Assembly (NCBI RefSeq): GCF_028372415.1
Contig: NC_092879.1
Location: 97,655,067 to 97,719,066, forward strand
Reading direction: 5' to 3'
DNA length: 64,000 bases
Source of the DNA: Notamacropus eugenii
Taxonomy: Eukaryota > Chordata > Mammalia > Diprotodontia > Macropodidae
Shown: positions 46,310 through 58,629 of the stretch, one piece after another
How the letters are laid out: every line of letters begins with the position of its first letter
Numbering within the stretch: position 1 is the stretch's first letter
Translations under genes and position numbers: made by a program
The notes under the pieces: model-generated
Seen by the model: only the letters and a program-made list of their open reading frames with translations
What the model was told of the DNA's origin: nothing
The model's database searches: none

Positions 46310-46918
46310 AGTCAATAAACATTTTTTGAGCATCTACTACATGCCAGACACTGTGCTAAATGCTGGGGATACCAAAAAAAGCAAAAGACAGTTTGTGCCC
46401 CCAAGGACTTCCAGCCTAAGGGGGAGACAACCTGCAAACCAAAATATACAAAGCAGGCTCCACCCAAAACCAAGGGAAGGAACTGGAAGGAAGAGGGGGT
46501 GAGGAAGGCTCCTGGAGAAAGGACTTAAAGAAAATCAGGGAAGTCAATACTTGCAGCAGAGGGGTGAGCACATGCCTGGGATGCCCAGGGTCAGGCAGAG
46601 ACAATACTGGAGCTCACAAATGGAGGGTCTTCTTCATGGAAAAGCTAGGTGGCCAAAGTCACACAAGATAAAATGCCAGGGAGGAAAGTCTAAGAAGACT
46701 GGGAAGATAGGCCCGGGCAGGCTGGTCAAGGCTTTGAATGCCACATTTGGTATTAGTTCCTGTAGGCTAGAGGGAGCCACAGTCAGACTTAGGTTTTAGG
46801 AAAATCACTTTAGTGGGTAAATGGACACTAGATTGGAAGGAGAAAAGTCAGAAGGCAGGCTGAGGCACCAGCAGGCTACTGCAATAAATCAGCCATGACA
46901 TAATGGCACGAAACACCT
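46310..46918 (+). repeat. Ancient mammalian interspersed repeat
   Basis: Begins MIR-like ('gagcatctactacatgccag', 'gtgctaaatgctggggatac') and continues through 'ggtcaaggctttgaatgcca', 'agggagccacagtcagactt' and 'aatcactttagtggg' to 'ctactgcaataaatc', the recognisable order of a common old mammalian repeat whose family name I cannot give with confidence. It abuts the duplication junction at 46919. Confidence 0.5.
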
Positions 46919-49900
46919 GGGGCTCCCAAATATCCTCCTTCACCCACAGATAAGCAGCCCTGCCTGTCCTGAGGGCCTCTTAGGTCAACAGCCACAAGAA
47001 AGCCCAAGCCCAGGAGGCTGCCCCCACCAGCTGGCTCAGCTGAGTGAGCCTACAATAAGGGTTGGACCACCTCTGCCCAGGCACATTATTCTGGGCAGCA
47101 TCCTGTAGTGATCTTGGTCCTGGCCAAGGGTCAGGCCAGCTGGACATCTGGGAGACAGCAAGGGGAGGGAGGTATGGGGGAATGCCCAAGGAAAGTGGCC
47201 TCGAACAAGACACCTTCCCCAGGCATACCTCCAAGCTGAGAGCACAGCATGGGCAAGGGTCTGGGAGCAGGAGAGAGATGGCTCCTGAGGCCTTGGCCAG
47301 GTCAAACAATGGGGCTGCAGTGGCCCAGACAGCCACAGCTGGGGCCTCAGGGATCCTGCTCAGGATGGTGCCACAATAGGCTGGGCCCAGCAGTATGCTG
47401 GGTCTGACCTCCTTCAGTCTAGCCCTCACTGGACTGTGGCCCACTTCTCCATCACCTGGATGTTCCAGGCAAGGTGCATGCTGGCCAAAGGACCCACAAA
47501 GTGGACTTAATGCCAGTCTATGGGGCTGGTGGGGAAGGCAGCAAAGAGCAGGGGAGAGGGCCTAGGCCCCAGGCCACTGACTCTGGCTTTCACATGGAGG
47601 ACTTGGGGGACCTGGGGCACAGCCCCCTGGCCACTCTAGGCTTCCCCTTCTTCTGGAAAATGAGAGGGCTAAAGAGAAGACTGGCAAGGGTCCCTTCCAG
47701 CACTATTGCTCTGTGGCCAAACTGTGTATGTGACTGACCTTGGGTAAGTCACAGCCTTTCTATGGGCCTGATCAGCTACTGTCAGACTTGAGGATGACCC
47801 AAGTCAGTTCCAGCTTGAACATGCTCTGACCCCCTGATTTAGGGCCCAGTCTCTCTGCCTCTGGATGCCTCTGTTTCCCCCTCTGTAAAGGGAAAGAGAT
47901 TGGTCTAGGTCAGGGCTGTCAACCACCTGGCCCAGGCCTGCAAGACTCCTCTGAGGGCCCAGAACCAGATGACAAAGTACTTGGGAAACAGGTAACCCAA
48001 GCAAAGACAATTCAGTAATGCATAAGGAACGCTGATGTGGTTTTTTAAAAGAATCTGCTCCCTCAGGGGTCCTTCTGGAGGTTGTGGGGCACTGGTTACT
48101 ACTTGAGTCTAATACTTCTTGAGATGGTCTCAAGGGCCTGGCCTGGAGCTACTAGGGACTATAAGGCCAGAGGGAAATGGCAAGGAAGCCCATTGTCTGT
48201 CTGCCTCCCTGGGGCCTGGCCCACCATGTTCTGTAACTCTTTTTCCAGTAGAATAGAGGGCTTGTGTACTGCCCAGGAGGAGCTCCTCTGGGTGGTCTGG
48301 CTTGCTCTGCTGTGGCCATGGTCAGTGAGGGAGCAGTGAGCAGAGAGGGGATAGCAGCCCTGCTCTGGCCCACCTGGGGGGTGGGGGAAGGATCAGAAGG
48401 GAAAGGTCCAGCAGGGAAGGAAGTCCAGCCCTGACTCCTGGCCAGGACATTGGCCCTGGGGGAGGAGATGGGCCCACTAGAACAATGGCCAGAGATAGCC
48501 AGGCCTGAAGATGCCCAGGCTTCCAGGTCTGCCTACTGGTGGGCAGGGGGGCAGGGCCCATGAGGCTCCAGGATCCCCTGGCCTAGTTTCTTCTTGATAC
48601 AAAGAGCAGGGTCTCTGAGCCCCATGCTTCCTCTCAACCGTGAGACTCTGCTCCCTGCAGATTTCACAGGGTACACAAGGTACACAAGGGACAGGGAATT
48701 GTTGCCATTCTGCACCTCCTTCGCTGCTCCTAGGCTGGGGATTTGTTACTGTTCCTTATCAGGGCTGTGTTGGCCCTCAAGAGAAACAGAGTATGATGCT
48801 GGGCAGAGGAGGAGGAAGGTCACTGCCCCTGGGAACTCCCCCAGAGCGCCAGGCTATCCCTGGCTCTGCTCTACATTCCTTGGATTGTCATACAAAGTAT
48901 CCTACCCTTCAAGGCTGGCTGGGGTGGGGGCAGCAGGAGGGGGGCCCAAGGAAGGCAGTTCCAGGGCACAAGAGAAATATGAACAACTGAGGCTCAGGGG
49001 CAGGCTGCCCCTAGCCCCCAGTCTGGGTTAAGCAGGGCCTCTCATGGAGGCAGAAGGAGGTGGCCTCATTAGACCCAAGGGGCCATGATGGGGGTGGGCA
49101 TGGGAGGTTCAATGAAGGAGAGGTCAGTGGGCCCAGATCATGGAGGCCTGAGACAGGCAGCCTAGGGAGCTGAGATTTGTTAGCAAAGAAGTAAATCAAG
49201 TCCCTCCCACCATTCAGGTGGCCAGGATGAGGAACTGTGGCCTGGCTCAGAGGATCTCCAGTTGGAAGATTTCCAGTTGCAAGGGACATCAGAGGTCCTC
49301 AGGTCCAGCCCTGTCACCATGTAGATGAGGAAACTGAGGCCCACAGTCAGGAAGGCCCCCTTGCCCAAAGTCCTAAGCCTAGGAAGTACCTGGGGTGGCT
49401 TCTGACCCCAGAGGACAAAGAGCTCAGAAGTGGTGGCAGGGCCCAGAACCAGGCACAGGGCTGGCCCAGAGAGTTGTCTCTAAGGGCCTGAGGGCAACTT
49501 GGCTGGAGGTCCCAGTGGGGTGCCCCAAGCATCTAGGCCTGGCCCTGTGCCCAGCAGTGCCTGGGACAAAATAGCCCGGATATCAGTGCTTCCCAATCAG
49601 CAGATGACCCAAGGCTGGGAGGGGTGGCCATCCCTCTGGAATGACAGATCCCCCAGGATCTGGACAGCCTAGAATACTGGGCTGAATCAAAAATGAGGAA
49701 ATCGATTGGATCCAAACCAAAAGTCCATTTCATTTTTGAGACTTCACTTGGAGCAAACAGCCTGGGCAGTGCAGGATGGGAGAAGCCTGGTGAGACAGCA
49801 GTCCATCTGAAGAAGACTCAGTGATCTGAGTAGGCTACAAGCTCCATGAACAACAAGAGTGTGTATCAGAGTGGTCAAGGACTCTAGGGCCATATTAGTG

Positions 49901-50735
49901 GGCCTTAAGGGAACCACAGGGCCTAGAAGGAGGGAGGTGAGAGTCACGTGGGCCTTCAGGGCCCAGGCCAGGACACATGGGGAGCAGGGCATATCCTTCT
50001 TAAGGCCCCAGTCTGGGAAGGTCAGAGGAGCAGGAGAGTGTCCAGAGGAGGGTATCCAGCCTGGGGAGGGGCTTCAAGAATGGCACATTGGACTATGCTC
50101 TGAAGGCTCTGGGCTTGGGGAGGGAACCTGACTGCTTTATGTGAAGGGCTGGCCCATGGAAGAGGACTCAGCCATTTTGTGTTTGGCCCTGGAGGCCTGG
50201 ACCTGCAGCAGGGAGTGGAAGGGGCCCAGCACCATTGTAGGTTTGATGGAGGGGAAGCCCTCCCTACAGAGACTCAGATCCCCCCCAGTGGAATGGCTCC
50301 CCCAGCTTGGAGGTCTGCCCCTGATGGCTCCTGGGAGTGGGGGAGGGGAAACCTCCTTTCCTGTACACTTGGGCCAGATGTCTGCTGAAGCCCCTTTGGA
50401 TGCTGAAATTCTGGGACTATGGGATACTCCAGGAAGGAGAGGCCTTGGGAATCTTTCCCACCTTAGTGAGAATTACTGGAGCAGCCACATGCTAGCTGAT
50501 AAGCAACTGAGACCCTGTGGGGAGAGGACAGGGCAGATTTACTCTGGCTCTTGGACAGTCTTGGTTCTATAGTCCCTGTTTAGGTGAGCTCTTCGAGGAG
50601 CCTTCCAGCCAGGTCTTTGGGTGACCATAGCATGAGCTAGAGGGTGTCCTTTCTACCAAGCTGGGCTGGGGTCTTCCTGTCCTTCCCCCCCTCAGGCTTC
50701 ATCTGTTGTTCCTGACCTCTTTCCTTCCCCTGCAG

Positions 50736-50865
50736 CCTGCTCACACAACTCCCAAGGAACTGTGTGGTCCCTGGGTTCTTTGGTGGTACTAACATTGAAT
50801 CAAGTGCTTTCATGTTCTCTCCCACCTTAGCCCTGTAGATGCCCATCAGAGCCAGTGTTTCTCAG
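50736..50865 (+). other. Candidate non-coding upstream exon (copy 3)
   Basis: Same acceptor and donor as 21010-21139. Unproven. Confidence 0.22.
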
Positions 50866-51130
50866 GTACTGATGGGGGAGGGGAAGAGGGCTGGGCAAGG
50901 GCATTAAGATGGGGAGGGTCTGGGAGGGCAGGGGACTTGGTGGGCAGGGGTTCTAGAAGGTCTGTTGGAAGAGGTAGGGCTCGTTAGCAGGTTGAATGAA
51001 AGATTTAGGGGGGCCGTGGTGAGATTTCCCCCCTTAAGCCCGGAAAGGGCTGACTAGAAAGTTCCTAGGGGGTGGGGGAGTGAGTGGGAGGTAGGGAGGA
51101 GAGGGAGGGCCAGGACTATCTTTCAAGCAG

Positions 51131-51189
51131 CCAATAGGAGATTGGCCTTGCTTTTCTCAGTGTTGCTAACTTCTTTCTTGGCTATATAA
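51131..51189 (+). promoter_or_regulatory. CCAAT and TATA boxes of G5
   Basis: CCAAT at 51131-51135 within 'agcagccaataggag' and TATATAA at 51183-51189 are about 50 bases apart, a textbook core-promoter spacing. Transcription would begin near 51215. The CCAAT box has no counterpart before G2 or G3. Confidence 0.75.
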
Positions 51190-51214
51190 GTACAGGCGGA
51201 GGCTGGCAGTTGGT

Positions 51215-51502
51215 CAGTGGGCTGGCTAGGGGTTGAGGGGTGAGGCCCTTGGCATCACAGCATTGAGACCCTCAGCAGAGACCTCAAAGGGGACAGCAGA
51301 GCCATCAAGGTTGAGAAGGAGGACGGGGCCTGGTCCCTTCTGAGCAAAGCAGCCAAGGAAACTGGAGAAGGCAGGCAGGGTACCCAGCCTCCCAAGAAGG
51401 TGTCTTTCCTGGGTGCTTCTCAGGCTAGGGCGCCTTCAGCTGAGCAGCTCATCACCTGTGATCCTCCCTCGGAGATATCAGCAGACCAAGAAATGGAGAA
51501 AG
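51215..51502 (+). other. G5 exon 1 (transcribed), open but without an upstream ATG
   Basis: From the in-frame TGA at 51241 to the GTAAAT donor at 51503 the reading frame is open for 86 codons, yet the only ATG is the last but two. The open stretch resembles a family leader (IKVEKEDGAWSLLSKAAKE... and a pre-splice DQEMEK). At the place where G2 and G3 have 'atgag', G5 has 'attgag'. Either the start was lost and translation begins at 51493, or a near-cognate codon is used. Confidence 0.6.
51493..51502 (+). CDS. G5 first coding exon (Met-Glu-Lys)
   Basis: ATG GAG AAA G before a GTAAAT donor, phase 1. The ATG has a good context (G at -3, G at +4). It corresponds to the internal Met-Asp that precedes the splice in G2 and G3. 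If used as the start, G5 encodes 150 residues, almost all from exon 2. Upstream initiation at a non-AUG codon would add up to about 80 residues. Confidence 0.55.
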
Positions 51503-52033
51503 GTAAATGAGTAGGGTGTGGGGAGGAACACCCTCAGGCCTGAATCCTCATTTTAAAGAAAGAAGGGAAGGAGGGAGAGAGAGGCAGAGAGAGACAGAGA
51601 GAGAGAGAAAGAGACAGAGACACAGAGAGAGAGATAGAGAGAGACAGAGAGAGAGATTGAAGGGACATGATAGGAGGTAGTATGAGGACTTGGGTTTGAG
51701 TTGGAGGCTCTGCTACTTCCTTACCTTTAGCTACATAGGGCAAGCCAGCAAGTCTGGGTTTCAGTTTCCCCATCTGGAAAAGTGAAAAAGTTTGACTTTT
51801 TGAGTGAGTGGTCTCTAGGGAACCCTTCTGGTGCCAATGGTGTGATTCAGGAGAGGTTAATGTAGGTCCCTATCTGCCAATGGTGGGAATCAGGAGGACC
51901 CCCACCTCCCCATCTCCTTCAGTGTGTGTGTGGGGTGGGAGGGCCAGGTGAGCACCTGGATGGAAGGAAGGGGCACTGTGGCCCTTAAAGCCCCCAGGGA
52001 AATATCAGTCCTTGTCACTCTGCTTACTTTCAG

Positions 52034-52476
52034 GCAGCTCCAAGGGCAAGGGCAAAGGGTTCTCTGGAGCCAAGGGTGGGCAGCGAGGCCCTAACCCCAA
52101 GTTGTCCAAAGGGAAGGACGAAGATCACCAGGGCATCCGGAAAGATCTGGCGAAGATTGAGCAGAAGGTGGATATGTTGCTGGAGAAGATGGATCAGTTT
52201 ACCAAAGTGGCTGAACTCCTGCCACTGGCAGCTGCAGCTGAGGAAGAGAAAAAGAAGGCCCCAGGGCAGGAGCAGCCCCCACAGCAGGCTCAACCTCCCC
52301 CTGTGCCACAGCTGCCAGCCCAGCAGCAGCAGGTGTTGGTGCCCCAGCAGGTGGTGCTATCCCAGCAACAGGTGGTGCCTCAGGGTGGCAAAGGTCAGAA
52401 GAGGGCCAAGGGGGGTGTGAAGGCAGCTGCAGCAGCTGAGCTTGGCAGTGGTGGGGGCACCACCAAATCTACTTAG
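52034..52476 (+). CDS. G5 exon 2: basic-zipper domain plus Gln-rich tail
   Basis: A close paralogue of G2 exon 2: a basic GSSKGKGKGFSGAKGGQRG start, zipper IRKDLAKIEQKVDMLLEKMD, Ala/Glu/Lys stretch, Gln/Pro/Val tail with fewer repeat units than G2, and the same AELGSGGGTTKST end. Acceptor 'cttactttcag', phase 1. In the alignable part I count about six amino-acid-changing differences from G2 (for example Lys to Gln in the zipper, Gly-Pro to Glu-Leu after it, Arg to Leu in the tail) and one silent one. The 1.8 kb downstream shows about one difference. Role inferred as for G2. Confidence 0.78.
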
Positions 52477-52552
52477 AGGGATAGAGCCTGGGCCAGAGGG
52501 ACGCTGAAGATCAAGGCTGGGAGGACCTGCTGGGGGTAGTTCCAGGATGAGG

Positions 52553-52588
<36 letters not shown>
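52553..52588 (+). repeat. (CAG)n tract in the G5 3' untranslated region
   Basis: Identical to the G2 tract, including the CAA interruption. Confidence 0.9.
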
Positions 52589-52589
<1 letters not shown>

Positions 52590-52844
52590 CCCCTCCCTGT
52601 GACACCTGGGCCCTCATCCTAGAGCCAGCCTCACCTGTTCCCCTCCTGTATCCTCCAGCACTGTTGTCCCCAATCTTAGTTGCCCCAGGCTCCCTAGTTC
52701 AGCTCTTTCTTGCAGGTGGCCTCTCTTTTGCTCCCTGCTGGTGGCCACCACTTTCACTCATGCAGCCTTCCCCAGAGGAACCCCCAGTAAAGCATCTGCC
52801 ATGGTGCTCCCTTTGCTCTCATAACATTTCTCTGCAGATTTAAC

Positions 52845-52850
52845 AATAAA
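52845..52850 (+). terminator. Poly(A) signal of G5 (AATAAA)
   Basis: Canonical AATAAA 369 bases past the stop codon, identical in context to that of G2. Confidence 0.8.
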
Positions 52851-54789
52851 AACATTCTCTTGCTCCTTTGGTGGTTTTCTTGACTTAAAAGGGTCCTCCA
52901 GCTGAGGGTGGGGGGGAGGGTGAGGAAGCAGCATCCAGGGATTAATGGGGGTCCCCATCTTTGGTACCCAACATGGTAAAGCAGCAAATAGCCACTTGGT
53001 CCATCCAGGGAGGACCGTGGGGCAGGGGATTGCCCAGACAGTGGCTACTTCTGAGCTGGTTCCCCCAGAAAGAGGGTGGGGAGAGGGCTGGAAATGAGGC
53101 CATGCTGTCAGGAGCCATCAGGGGCTCCCGTTCTCCCAGGCAGTCTGAACTTGTCCTAGCTTCCATGCCCAGAGCCAGAAAGTAGGTGAGCCACTGGATC
53201 TTCCTCTCAGGGGCCAAGCTGCTCAATGGCAGCAGGGCTGTCTTGCACAATCCCCACTCTCTGTGGCCTTCAGCCTGACCCCAGTCCTAGCACATGGTGC
53301 TAGAGAGACCTTATACCTCTTCTGGGGTCCAACTTTCACCCCAGGGGCCCCTCCCCAACTGTCCTACCCTCTCCACCTTGGCTATCAGTGCTGTTAAATA
53401 GACTGAAGTTCAGCTCTGTGCCCAATGTGCTCAGAGTGAGGGTTTGAGCCTGATGCAGACCTCCCCTATTCCAGTGTTCATCTGGAGGGATGTCTGGCCT
53501 GAGCTAGGGCAGAGGCCCTGGACAGAGAAGGCACAATAGGAGGACCAGGGTTAGTGGCCCCCACCTGGATCCCTTCATTAGGCACAGGCCAAAGGGAGAA
53601 CTCAGCAAGGTTACCCAAAACAATTTATGGGGATGCTCCATCCAGGTAGGTCCTCTCCCTGTCTCTCCCCACTCCACCCTCAGTATGTTACTGCACAGGA
53701 ATGAATAGGTTTTATCTGCAGCCCTAAAAGGAACAGTCACTCCCTGGGGTCTCAGTGAGGACATGACCACAATATAGGCTTATCTCCATCTCCTTCCACC
53801 ATCCAGCCCCCTAGCAAATGGTCAGTTCCTGGGGAGTTGCCAGCCTGCCTTGGTGAAGGGGATTCTGCACATCTAGGAGATCACAGGTCCAGTTCAAGGA
53901 GGAAAGTCACCTTGGGAGATTCAACTCAGCAACCGGCTATTCTCCAGACATGGTCAGCAACCCTTTGGCCAATGTTCCCTGGCATCTCTCCCTGGCTCAC
54001 CATGGGCAAGTCCCTCAGTCTCTCAAAGCCTCAAGCTCCTCATGGGGGGAGGGAGGAAGGGAAGGCAATGAAGGAACTGTGACTGGGAGAATCTCTGTCC
54101 CAGGGTTGTTGGGAGACTCAACACTCTAAGCCTGAGCCCCAGTATTATTAGGGTCATTCAGTGCATGAAGCTTTGAGCAATTCCTTTGCCTCCCTGGGCC
54201 TCAGTTCAGCCTCTATAAGATGAAGGCTTTGGATTAGATGGTCTTCATCTCCTGGGCTCTCCTCCAGCCTCTACCTCTTCCTTCAGCCCTATTCCTACCT
54301 CTACCCTTGGCCTAACTTTGCCTTAGGGAGCTTACTGGGGTGGGGTCAGGCACTGAGGGGCCTCCTACATCCCTGGATTTGGGGGTGCCTTGGCCTAGAG
54401 TGCTCAGAAGTTCCTGCAGCATTGGCTGCCTGAGTCTTGGGCCTTCAGGGATCTCTGCCAGCTATCCTCCTGCTGCTGAATCACAGGCTGAGCTCTGGAG
54501 TCACCAAGAGGCAACACTCCCCAGGTAGCGTGACTGTGGACAGAGCCCTTGCCCTCTGCCCTGGCCTCAACCAGCACATCCCGAACCTGCCATGTCTTTA
54601 GGCCTCCCTGGTCTGAGCCCAAATGTCAGTCCTGGAAGTGGGCAGCATCAGCAGGGACCTGGTGTCTGCTGCCAGTCTGGCCACTTTCTAGATAAATGAC
54701 CTTGATAAGTCACCTTCCTATTCACTGAGTCTTGGTTTCTCTCTTGATGTAGTATCAGGGTCAGACTAAGTGATTTTTATGGTCTCTCC

Positions 54790-55660
54790 CAGTACCATCA
54801 TTCTCCACTAAGAATCAGAATTTGAGGGTTGCAAGGAGCCCCTCAGTGACCATCTAGTCAAACCAATACACAGAGAATCCCCTCTACAACACCATCAGCA
54901 CCCAAGACTTGTTTGAAGACATCCAGAGATGGGTAACCCATTTCCCTGTGGGACAGCTCTAACTCCATGGTAACTTTTTCTGACATTCGGTTGAAACTCA
55001 TCTTTATATGTTGCACTCACTCTTCCTGGTTCTGTTCTTTGAGACCAGGTAGATAAAGACTCCTATCTGTTTTACATGATAGCCACTGAAATGCCTGAAG
55101 TCAGCTGTCACATCCTGCCTCCATTTCCCACTCCTGGGACTTCTCTTTTCCCATTTTCAGGTGATATCTGCACATTAGGAAATTGTGACGTTGCCTTGCC
55201 AGGCAGCTCTCCACTTTATCCATAGACTTCCCAAGATGGGGTGCCCAGTGATGAACACTGAAACCTCCAGACTATTTTCAAAGCTACAAAATCACAAGTT
55301 TTATATCATGTCTTTTGAAGTGCTTTTCTATTCCTTCAGCCGTATCCTTGTTTAAAATGCTTTAACGTTCAAGGCCAATGTAGCATTGATCCCAACAGCA
55401 CTCCACTGGAGACTACCATGCAAGCTAACAATGAATCATTAGTAACTACTCTTTGGCTCTGACCATTCAACCAGTTTCAAATCCAGGTGACTGTCATCAT
55501 GAAATCCACATCTCTCCCACAAGAATATAATGAGATACTTTATCAAGAACTTTACTAAAAGCTAAATGATATATAATATAAAACATTACCCCAATGTTCC
55601 AAGGTAAAAACCCTGTCCAAAATGTAACAAGAATGGGTGCCAGCCGGCAGCTCTATTCCT
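54790..55660 (-). mobile_element. CR1/L3-type LINE remnant, antisense
   Basis: Antisense CR1/L3 markers: 'cagcactccactggagacta', 'ctctttggctctgaccattc' and 'aaccctgtccaaaatgtaac'. The block duplication (copy 1 end near 25560) breaks inside this element. Confidence 0.65.
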
Positions 55661-57940
55661 CATTGTCTAGTGCAAGGGCACAGATCCAGTGCAGACTGAG
55701 GAGGGGACCTGAGCCTAAGGATGGAAGTCCAGTCAAGGCCTGCGACTGTGTACTGAGTGAAGAATAATTACAGAAGCAAGCAACAACTCTGTGTCTCTGA
55801 CCCTAACCCTGGCCTTAATACAAAGTTGAAAGTCAGGGAGTTGGCAGGAAGAAGGAGCGAACAGAAAAAGAATCCCATTATAAAAACACACAGAAATAAA
55901 ATCATTCCAAAACATCTAAAAGCAAAGCCTTAAATAAAAATGCAGCTTTGGCACAATCCCAACTGAAATTCCCATCTAGGAGAGATGAAGCAGGGGTTTA
56001 GAAAAAACAGCAAAAGATAATTTTTATGAATGAAATAAGAGTGCTAAAGGAAATTATTGGAAAAGAAATGAGAGCTATGAAAGAAGGAATTGGAAACAGA
56101 ATTAATATCTTAGCACAACACATATAAAACCTTGCCCAAGCAGCAAACTTCTAGAAAATTAGAACTGCCCAAACAGAAGTTAGTGACTCCATGAGAAAAG
56201 AAATATTAGAACAAAGTCAAAAGGCTGAAAAAATAGGAGTGAAAAATATCTCATATCAAAAACAATTGACTTGGAAATCAGATGAAACAGAAATAATTTA
56301 AGAATCATTGGATTCCCTTAGAGGTGTAAAACAAAAAAAGCCTGGATGGCGTATGTCAAGAAATAGTCAAAGAAAACTTCCCAGAGCTATTAGAACCAAA
56401 GAACCAAGTGAAAAAGGGAGACAATTTATGAGTTATGTCTTGAAAGAAACTCCCCCCTGAAAATTTCCAAGAACTTGATAGCCAAGATCCAGGGTATCCA
56501 AGTCAAAGGAAAAATACCACAAACTGCTAAAAAAGCAAAAAAAGAATTCAAGCACCAAAGAGCCACAATCAGAATCTCACAAGAGTTTGCAACCACCACT
56601 ACCAATGAGCAGAGGGCTTGGAATACAATATTCCAGAAGGCAAAAGATACAGGTTTACAACCAAAATGAACTTACCCAGCAAAACAGTGAAAGATGTGAG
56701 TGAAAAATGTATCTTTAATGAAATAGGGGACTTCTAAGCATTTCTGATGAAAAGACTAAAAGATGTGTAGAAATTTGAAGTGCAAAAACAGGAAGCATAA
56801 GAAACATGCATACAAACAAACAAAAAGATAAGTATGAATGATATTTCCATGCAAGAATTTCTTTCCACCATTTCTAAGAAAATTCATGCTTTTCTGAATC
56901 CTGAACTCCAACAAAAATCAGTCTGGAAAAGTTTTTAGAGTATTAAAGGTTAATAATCAACATGGAGATGTTATTGATTTGAAGGAATCAAATCTAAAGC
57001 AAAAGAAGGAAATGCTGATATGCAGAGTCAAAGGTTAATACTGATATTTCCTGGAACCAGGGCATAAGCACATAGAAGAGAAGTATCCATGATCTAATCA
57101 ATATTACTTTTAACTGTTTCCATGTTATACATGTGCATTTGTAGCTCTGTCTACAGCTAATCATGAATCACTCTTGCAAAAAAAATAACTTTATATGCAT
57201 ATCATATATTATACAAGTCCTATGAGTGATGGTCTAAGGAATTACAAGTTTTGGATGACACGTAAGTCCTTAAATTAGTGATTTCAATATATGATTCTGT
57301 GCAGTGCTTTAGCCAACCTAAGATTTGAATGTTACATTATTTTAATGTAAGCCAATAATGTTCACTGGAATTTTCAAGTTTTGGAATACTTACTGTAGAC
57401 TACATTTCTTTGTAAATGCTACTAAATTTAAGATTTTTCATTTATCAAACAATTTTTAGCCATTCATAATAATGAGTAAAACATGTGAAGGCTGTTGGAA
57501 ATATTTTAAGATAAAGGAAATCAGCCAGCTCATTGCCAGATACATTTTTAAACCACTGCCAAAATACATTGGTTTGTAATAATAATCAGCTATGTATTTA
57601 TTATATTTTGTAACAGAAAACCTCTGAAACTTTGAGTTGTAACCCTTTTACAGAAACAAAATTACTATTTGTTATTATGATCACACTTTATTTTAAAACA
57701 CCTAAATAAAATGTTATAAAAATGCAGAATAACATTATTTCAGGAATTCCCAAGAATTTCCAGGAAATCTGGTTTCTCACTCTGGAATACTAAAGATTAA
57801 GAGCTGTCAGGAATTTAGAATTAGTAAATATGAAATTAAAACTAATTTAAATAAATCATCTATTATTTTATTTATTGTATTTTTAGAATATGTAAAATAA
57901 ATTAAATAAAAATTAAATTAAATATTAAACACTAGTAAGC
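55661..57940. repeat. AT-rich, unclassified long interspersed repeat
   Basis: From about 55960 to 56830 the plus strand has the codon texture of a Lys/Glu-rich coiled-coil protein (for example KEIIGKEMRAMKEGIGNRIN), with many disruptions, as in a LINE ORF1-like segment. I cannot assign a family. From 56840 to 57940 it is AT-rich with nothing recognised. Confidence 0.4.
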
Positions 57941-58629
57941 AATCATAAGCAACTAAAAAAGGACAAACTGCTACATCCCAACATGGGGAGATGATGCATG
58001 TGACCCCTCAGAACCTTATGATCCTTAGGGGTCGTATAGGGAGGGCCTGAGAACATGTGTGCTGATGTGTGCAGATGTGTGTGGGTGGGTGTGGGTGTGT
58101 GTACTCTTAAAAGAAGAAAAGAAAGGAGGGGAAAAGGAATACACTGGAAAGAAAGGAAGAGGATGGGAGACAATTATTTAGGTTATTTGGATGAATACAG
58201 GAAATGAACAGGGGTGGGGAGAGTGCAAGACACTTGAACCTCACTGTGATTTGAACATGAAAGACAGAAGGAGACACTCATGTATGCTCGTTCACACACA
58301 CACAAAGTCAGGTGCAGAAATCCATTTCACTCAACAGGGGAACAGGATGGAGAAGGCAGCAGAGAGACAGCAGTAAGAGGGAGGCTAGGTTGAGGAAGAG
58401 ATTTGTCATAAGCAACAAACTAATCACAGAGGGTGGATCTAGCAAAGAAAGTAAAGATAAGAATCTGTTTGTGATTGGACACTGGGTGAGGGAAAGAGAA
58501 GAGAGGCAGATTGCAACAAAACTAGAGTCCACTCCTTCTTTCTCACCATCCTCTTCTTTATAGAAAGGGGAGAGGAAACTCTGATCAACACAATGATCAA
58601 CTGAGATTCCAGGGGCCTCCTGACTGTTG
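57941..58629. other. Unassigned sequence
   Basis: Contains a short (TG)n-like tract (58055-58100). No supported gene. Confidence 0.35.

Larger units (their letters stand above)
46919..54940 (+). repeat. Duplicated block, copy 3 (carries G5)
   Basis: Counterpart of 17195-25560. Near-identity holds from 46921 to about 50970 and from about 52376 to 54250. The stretch between, with the G5 promoter, first exon and intron, is largely unalignable to copy 1 up to the (GA)n tract at 51550-51657 and moderately diverged after it. Beyond 54250 several-percent divergence returns. Confidence 0.95.
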
